Shown: positions 59,017 to 64,000 of the stretch, in pieces
How positions within the stretch are numbered: the stretch's first letter is position 1
Layout of the letters: every line of letters starts with the position of its first letter
Source of the DNA: Ipomoea triloba
Taxonomy: Eukaryota > Streptophyta > Magnoliopsida > Solanales > Convolvulaceae
Direction: 5' to 3'
DNA length: 64,000 nt
NCBI RefSeq assembly: GCF_003576645.1
Contig: NC_044925.1
Coordinates: forward strand, 14,794,384 to 14,858,383
Program-made: the position numbers and the translations under genes
The notes under the pieces: generated by a model
Told to the model about the DNA's origin: nothing
What the model saw: only the letters and a program-made list of their open reading frames with translations
Databases searched by the model: none

Positions 59017-59454
59017 ATGCCGTCTAGTGTCAGTTCTTGCAGCCCGGTGAACTCCGAAAGTTCACCGGAGTATGTGTGTCAGGGCATGGATTATGATGAT
59101 TACATACAGATGATGGAGGGAGAAGACCCATACGCACCTGGTTATGCTCCCGAGGCTCCCACGAACCCAGATACTCCTATGGCTCCGTCGGCCCCGTTTT
59201 TCTCTTGCCCGGTTATGGACGAGATCCAGGCTGCTTACGGCTTTTACCCCATAGAGCCGTTAGAGGGTAGCGATCCCCTAGAGTTCATTGTGCACTACCC
59301 CTACCCTTGGGACCCTAGCCCTCGGGATGTTTGGGAGGAGTGGTCGATGGTCATAACCACTTCTCGGTTTTTGGACCATATTACTTGGTATGAGGGGGAG
59401 TGGCACCTGGTCTGGGGAGAGTTCACTGGCCCCGTGTACCGCAGGCTTGACTAG
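59017..59454 (+). CDS. LTR-internal ORF, 145 aa, conserved with 2847-3251
   Basis: The product is an acidic, Pro/Trp/Tyr-rich small protein without a domain that I recognise. N-terminal residues 1-20 are Ser-rich (MPSSVSSCSPVNSESSPEY); then an acidic stretch (YDDYIQMMEGEDPYAPGYAP) and the conserved C-terminal core GFYPIEPLEGSDPLEFIVHY, followed by WDP, EEWSMV, LDH and GEWHLVWGEF. The start at 59017 is chosen over the upstream Met at 58927 because it follows a splice acceptor and lines up with the other copy. Synonymous differences dominate between the two copies. It is encoded in the LTR, so a full element would carry it twice. A regulatory or accessory role is possible; no evidence decides. 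Confidence 0.65.
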   Translation: MPSSVSSCSPVNSESSPEYVCQGMDYDDYIQMMEGEDPYAPGYAPEAPTNPDTPMAPSAPFFSCPVMDEIQAAYGFYPIEPLEGSDPLEFIVHYPYPWDPSPRDVWEEWSMVITTSRFLDHITWYEGEWHLVWGEFTGPVYRRLD

Positions 59455-59807
59455 ACGTTGGATCTTTGGGAGTCTTTGGGAAATTTTTGGTGTACATATA
59501 TTTTTTTGTAGCCTCGGTGATGGCTAGGTATGACCAGTTGCGTCTAGGTGGAACCTTGTTGGTATTTTGGCCCGTGGGTCAATCTTATGTATGTATTTTT
59601 GCAACATTATATACTTTGCTTAATGAAGCTTCACCAGTTGCTATGTATGAAAGTGTTAAGTACCTGTTGAGTGATTATTGTGATGAGAATAGTTCCTTTA
59701 GCCTGTGCACCTAGAGTGAGGTTTATCGCGGAATGATAGAACTCTCTCTCTAGGTGTGGCGGTAATGCCTCGGATGTACGGGAAGGTAGGTCCGGGGTGT
59801 TACAAAG

Positions 59808-59820
59808 TGGTATCAGAGCC
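59808..59820 (+). other. Primer-binding site (initiator tRNA-Met)
   Basis: TGGTATCAGAGCC, complementary to the 3' end of plant initiator tRNA-Met, 3 bp after the LTR. Confidence 0.93.
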
Positions 59821-60295
59821 TAGGTTGAACCTTCGGGAATTAAGTCGAAACCTAGGTTGTATGGCCTCGTTGTAGGTCTAGGATTGAAATTCGGATAATT
59901 CGATTTCAAAGACCAAGTTTGAGTCAGCCTAAATTTTTCTAAGACTGAGCCTAAGTGTGAGTTCTGGAGCGGAGCTGGAGAACAGGCAGCATAAAAAGGG
60001 GGTACCTCATCATCTGTATTCATGAAATCCCTCGATTCTAGAATGCTTTGATTAATGTTTGTGCATCTTTATGTGCGTTAATCATTGCTTATAATTGTTG
60101 TGAGTAAGCATGATAGTATAGTACATTCCTAACTGTTATGCCATAGTTGGGATATCTGGCTGATGAGTATGGCGAAGTGAATGTTAGGAATTGCTGGATA
60201 GAGTTTGGGTAGCTGCTATACTAACTGCGTAGCTAACTAACTCCTTAAGAGCTATTATGCTTCAAGAACTAATTTGAAACTGTCGTTTGGTGAAG

Positions 60296-60695
60296 ATGCC
60301 GCCTAGACGAAATGTACCTGTCGGTCAGGGCGATGAGATACCAGCAATGGATCGTATGGCTCTCGCAATGGAACAGATGGCTGGATTTATGATGGCTCAA
60401 CAAGTCCAGAATCAAAGTAACAGACAGCCGCGAGTTGATTTTGCAAAGGCCATAGCGAGCAGGCAGCCACCATACTATGCGGGTGAAGAAGACCCGGTGA
60501 TCTTAGAAGAATGGATCAGGACATTTGACAAGCTGCTCGATGCAGTCAACTGCCCTGCAAATCAGCGAGTATCCTCTGCCGTGTACTATCTGACAAAAGC
60601 GGCAGACAACTGGTGGTCAACAGCTGGACCTGACTTGCTGCAAGACCCAGACTTCGGCTGGGAGGAATTCAAGGAAGAATTGAGAGGACAATTCT
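60296..60695 (+). CDS. Ty3/gypsy gag, N-terminal part (cut at N)
   Basis: Gag would form the particle. It starts MPPRRNVPVGQGDEIPAMDR; an in-frame Met lies 9 bp upstream at 60287. A helical Met/Gln-rich segment precedes the Retrotrans_gag domain ([54 protein letters not shown]). It breaks at an N (60696), after which pol sequence follows. The true gag continuation is represented by 60966-61223 and 61225 onward. Confidence 0.88.
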
Positions 60696-60696
60696 N

Positions 60697-60964
60697 CAAC
60701 CTGAACCAAGGTTGATGACGATGCAGAGGCTGATGAAGTACGCTCGCAAGGGGTGTGAAGTGTACCTCTGTTTAATGCAGGAAGCTGGGATGGAAGAACC
60801 TGAACTAAATCAAATCCCGGTGGTGCGTGAATTTCCCGATGTGTTCCCGGATGACCTCACGGAAATGCCGCCAGAGAGGGAAGTGGAATTTACCATCGAC
60901 CTCGTACCAGGGACCGCACCAATCTCGAAGGCGCCTTACCGAATGGCACCGAAGGAGATGGAAG
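60697..60964 (+). pseudogene. Misplaced pol fragment (between protease and RT)
   Basis: About 268 bp, nearly identical to 62438-62705, with [20 protein letters not shown] and [20 protein letters not shown]. It sits between two Ns inside gag, in the wrong order, so this looks like an assembly chimera rather than a real gene. Confidence 0.85.
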
Positions 60965-60965
60965 N

Positions 60966-61223
60966 GATGCAGTCAACTGCCCTGCAAATCAGAGAGTATC
61001 CTCTGCCGTGTACTATCTGACGAAAGCGGCAGACAACTGGTGGTCAACAGCTGGACCCGACTTGCTGCAAGAGCCAAACTTTGGCTGGGAAGAATTCAAG
61101 GAAGAACTGAGAGGACAATTCTATACAGAAAGAATTAAGGGAATCAAGTGTGAGGAATTCCTGCGGCTGAAACAGAAGGGAACAACGGTGCAGGCCTATT
61201 ACGAACAGTACGTGGAGCTGATG
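60966..61223 (+). pseudogene. Repeated gag fragment between Ns
   Basis: It repeats the gag core (NQRVSSAVYYLTKAADNWW to [20 protein letters not shown]) with small differences from 60540-60695 and 61225-61408. It ends at N 61224. Confidence 0.85.
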
Positions 61224-61224
61224 N

Positions 61225-63335
61225 GTGGTCAACAGCTGGGCCCGACTTGCTGCAAGAGCCAGACTTTGGCTGGGAAGAATTCAAGGAAGAACTGAGAGGA
61301 CAATTCTATACAGAAAGAATTAAGGGAATCAAGTGTGAGGAATTCCTGCGGCTGAAACAGAAGGGAACAACGGTGCAGGCCTATTACGAACAGTACGTGG
61401 AGCTGATGAGGTTTGCTCAGAGTATTGTGCCTGACGAAGCCAACAAGGCGAGGAGGTTCGTACGCGGACTGGATTGGGCTGTGAGGAGTGCGATTGCACC
61501 GTTTATGTGCACTACACTCAAAGAGGCATACGACAGAGCATCCGATCACTACCAAGTGTACCTGGATCAACAGGAGGTGTACAGCAAGAACAAGAAGAAG
61601 GTGGATGATAGACAAGGGAAATTCAAGGCGGACAACAAGAAAACCAACCAGGGAAGGTTTAATCCCATGCAAGGGGAAGGGAAAGGAAGAATGAATCAAA
61701 GGAGAGGTTCAGCTTGCCGGAGGTGTGGACGAGATCACCTTGGAGAAAATTGCCAAGGGGAGAAAATCAGATGCTTTAAGTGCGGATTTCTGGGGCACAA
61801 GTACTACGAGTGCCAAACCAGAACAGACAATTACCGGGACCCCTCTCAGAGAAACAACCAAAGAGGAGGGTTCGGTGGGAACACCAGCCAGAGGCCCGCG
61901 GAGGCAAGAAATGGAGGAGGCAACTCTCAACAGGGAAACCGAGGGAGGCCGGCCAACGCAGCTCCAAACCCCACCAACAAAGGGAAAGCGCCAGTGGGAG
62001 CGAGCAGCGCAGTGAACCAGGGCAAGATCTACGTCGTTAACAGCAAGCAGGCGCAGGCTAGCGACGTTGTGACTGGTACATTCCTTATTAACTCAGTACC
62101 TGGCTTAGTATTGTTCGATACAGGAGCTACTAATTCGTTTATATCCTCTACATTTGCGGATAGACTAAAGTTAAGGCCTACTATTGAGTTAGATTTGAAT
62201 GTAAGAACTGCCTCGGGAATAGTAGTGGCCTGTAAGGAGGGATATGACAATATCACAATAGAAATAGCGGGATCCAACTGTCCCGGAAACCTCATTCGTT
62301 TCGATCTAGAGGGTATCGATGTGATACTAGGAATGGACTGGTTGGATAAACATAAGGCTCAGATAGTATGCAGTGAGCGAAAGGTTGTCCTGCGAGGACC
62401 GAAGGGGAGGAGAATATCCTATCGGGGAATGGAAAAGCAACTTGAACCAAGGTTGATGACAATGCAGAGGCTAATGAAGTACGCTCGCAAGGGGTGTGAA
62501 GTGTACCTCTGTTTAATGCAGGAAGCTGGGATGGAAGAACCTGAACTAAATCAAATCCCGGTGGTGCGTGAATTTCCCGATGTGTTCCCGGATGACCTCA
62601 CGGAAATGCCGCCAGAGAGGGAAGTGGAATTTACCATCGACCTCGTACCGGGGACCGCACCAGTCTCGAAGGCGCCTTACCGAATGGCACCGAAGGAGAT
62701 GGAAGAGTTGAAGGCTCAACTAGCAGAGTTATTGGAGAAGGGATTTATTAGACCAAGTGTGTCACCTTGGGGCGCACCGGTACTGTTTGTGAGGAAAAAG
62801 GATGGAAGTCTAAGACTGTGCATTGACTATAGAGAGCTCAATCGAGTCACAGTGAAGAACAGATACCCATTGCCCAGGATCGACGATCTGTTTGATCAAC
62901 TGAGGGGAGCAGGCGTGTTTTCAAAAATTGATTTACGGTCAGGGTATCACCAAGTGCGAGTCACGGAACAGGATATTTCCAAAACTGCATTCCGGACTAG
63001 GTATGGGCACTACGAATTCACAGTTATGCCGTTCGGAGTGACCAACGCACCAGGAACTTTCATGGACTTGATGAACAGGATTTTCCTTCCATACCTGGAC
63101 AAGTTTATTGTGGTCTTCATAGATGACATCTTGGTTTACTCTAAGACCCCGGAAGAACATGAGGAGCATCTCAGGATAACGCTACAAACATTGAGGGAAA
63201 AGAAACTTTACGCAAAACTTTCAAAGTGCGAATTTTGGAAAGAGGAAGTGGCATTCTTAGGTCACATAATCACCAGGGAAGGAATAGCAGTGGATCCAAC
63301 TAAGATAAGAGCCGTAATGGAATGGGAGCCACCCA
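61225..63335 (+). CDS. Ty3/gypsy gag-protease-RT polyprotein (partial)
   Basis: One open frame runs from 61226 to the gap at 63336. In order: end of the gag domain ([20 protein letters not shown]), two CCHC zinc knuckles ([13 protein letters not shown] from 61715; [14 protein letters not shown] from 61772), a Gly/Asn/Gln-rich linker, aspartic protease ([13 protein letters not shown], from about 62111; VILGMDWL), then RT with [79 protein letters not shown] and the catalytic FIDDILVYS near 63114-63140. RNase H, integrase and any chromodomain are lost in the gap. Motifs are complete, so this copy was recently active. Confidence 0.92.
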
Positions 63336-63559
63336 NNNNNNNNNNNNNNNNNNNNNNNNNNNNNNNNNNNNNNNNNNNNNNNNNNNNNNNNNNNNNNNNN
63401 NNNNNNNNNNNNNNNNNNNNNNNNNNNNNNNNNNNNNNNNNNNNNNNNNNNNNNNNNNNNNNNNNNNNNNNNNNNNNNNNNNNNNNNNNNNNNNNNNNNN
63501 NNNNNNNNNNNNNNNNNNNNNNNNNNNNNNNNNNNNNNNNNNNNNNNNNNNNNNNNNNN
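63336..63559. other. Assembly gap, 224 N
   Basis: The gap follows the end of the RT domain (EWEPP). Sequence after it jumps back to the gag C-terminus, so its real size or order is uncertain. Confidence 0.99.
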
Positions 63560-64000
63560 CAGAAAAACAATCAAAGAGGAGGATTCGGTGGGAACACCAG
63601 CCAGAGGCCCGCGGAGACGAGAAATGGGGGAGGCAACTCTCAACATGGAAACCGGGGGAGGCCGGTTAATGCAGCTCCAAATCCCACCCACAAAGGGAAA
63701 GCACCCGTGGGAGAAAGCAGCACGGCAAACCAGGGCAAGATCTACGTCGTTAACAGCAAGCAAGCTCAGGCTAGCGACGTCGTGACCGGTACATTCCTTA
63801 TTAACTCAGTACCTGGCTTAGTATTGTTCGATACAGGAGCTACCAATTCGTTTATATCATCTACATTTGCGGATAGATTAAAGCTAAGGCCTACTATTGA
63901 GTTAGATTTGAATGTAAGAACTGCCTCGGGAATAGTAGTGGCCTGTAAGGAGGGATATGACAATATCACAATAGAAATAGCGGGATCCAACTGTCCCGGA
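63560..64000 (+). CDS. Second Ty3/gypsy gag C-terminus-protease segment (partial)
   Basis: It aligns to 61848-62288 with a few percent differences: the [15 protein letters not shown] linker, [37 protein letters not shown] and the start of the protease fold. It belongs to another copy of the same family. The frame is open to the window edge. Confidence 0.88.

Larger units (their letters stand above)
56184..59804 (+). mobile_element. Long 5' LTR (3,621 bp) of chromovirus-like Ty3/gypsy element
   Basis: It starts TGTAACCCCCCCC and ends CCGGGGTGTTACA, and is followed 3 bp later by a tRNA-iMet primer site. It contains a leader with a GAGAGAGAG tract, a donor at 57008, a TA/GT microsatellite field, the block GGGCGAAGTCTATTCGCCGA shared with 3855-3875, a conserved acceptor and the LTR ORF 59017-59454. 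The long LTR and primer type fit Del/Tekay-type chromoviruses, but no chromodomain is in the window, so lineage is inferred. Confidence 0.85.

Noticed and set aside
1..64000. tRNA or rRNA genes
   Set aside because: The only tRNA-like strings are the short retrotransposon primer sites (15525, 21793, 59808); no cloverleaf-length match was seen.

Overview
This window is plant nuclear DNA. The evidence is plant-type Ty3/gypsy, hAT, MULE and Helitron elements, a plant pectin methylesterase gene, a plant-specific SYP7-class syntaxin gene and AT-rich intergenic sequence. I read it as a eudicot, possibly an asterid, but the species cannot be fixed from the sequence. Most of the window is nested transposable elements. 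Only one apparently intact host gene is present, plus one damaged one.

Layout. 1-5787: minus-strand LTR sequence of long-LTR Ty3/gypsy elements (LTR starts at 1267 and 5787), with a 1.54-kb Athila pol fragment between them. 5788-17189: a long minus-strand Athila-type element (5' LTR, tRNA-Asp primer site, gag, protease, RT, RNase H, integrase, degenerate ATHILA-type ORF), truncated at its 3' side. It sits inside a Helitron helicase gene, whose remains and Helitron 3' end occupy 17195-18903. 20020-26530: a complete non-autonomous LTR element with a perfect 5-bp target duplication and one uncharacterised 382-aa ORF. 26700-30278: a four-exon PMEI-pectinesterase gene on the minus strand, with MITEs in two introns. 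30649-34927: minus-strand Helitron sequence with a decayed RPA1-like gene. 36167-44660: a truncated hAT end, an assembly gap, a nine-exon SYP71-like syntaxin gene with many 1-bp shifts, then a full hAT element with a ricesleeper-like transposase. 44614-49324: a 2,355-bp segment present twice around a single N. 49325-52643: nested Helitrons and a foldback MITE. 53241-56183: unidentified exon-like pieces, an LTR remnant and a CpG-rich minisatellite. 56184-64000: the 3.6-kb LTR, tRNA-iMet primer site and gag-pro-pol of a chromovirus-like Ty3/gypsy element, with several scrambled N joins.

The most interesting signal is a small protein-coding gene inside the LTR of the long-LTR Ty3/gypsy family. 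Two divergent LTRs (2847-3251 minus; 59017-59454 plus) carry the same 134-145-aa ORF. In the best aligned blocks the differences are almost all synonymous. Each ORF starts directly after a 3' splice site, behind a 1.8-2.0-kb predicted leader intron. Second is a possible hAT macrotransposon: the outer hAT ends flanking the syntaxin gene share a perfect 8-bp flank.

The assembly has visible weaknesses (25-N and 224-N gaps, five isolated Ns, an exact 2.4-kb repeat, several tandem duplications of exactly 42 bp). Every structural claim near those points is hedged.
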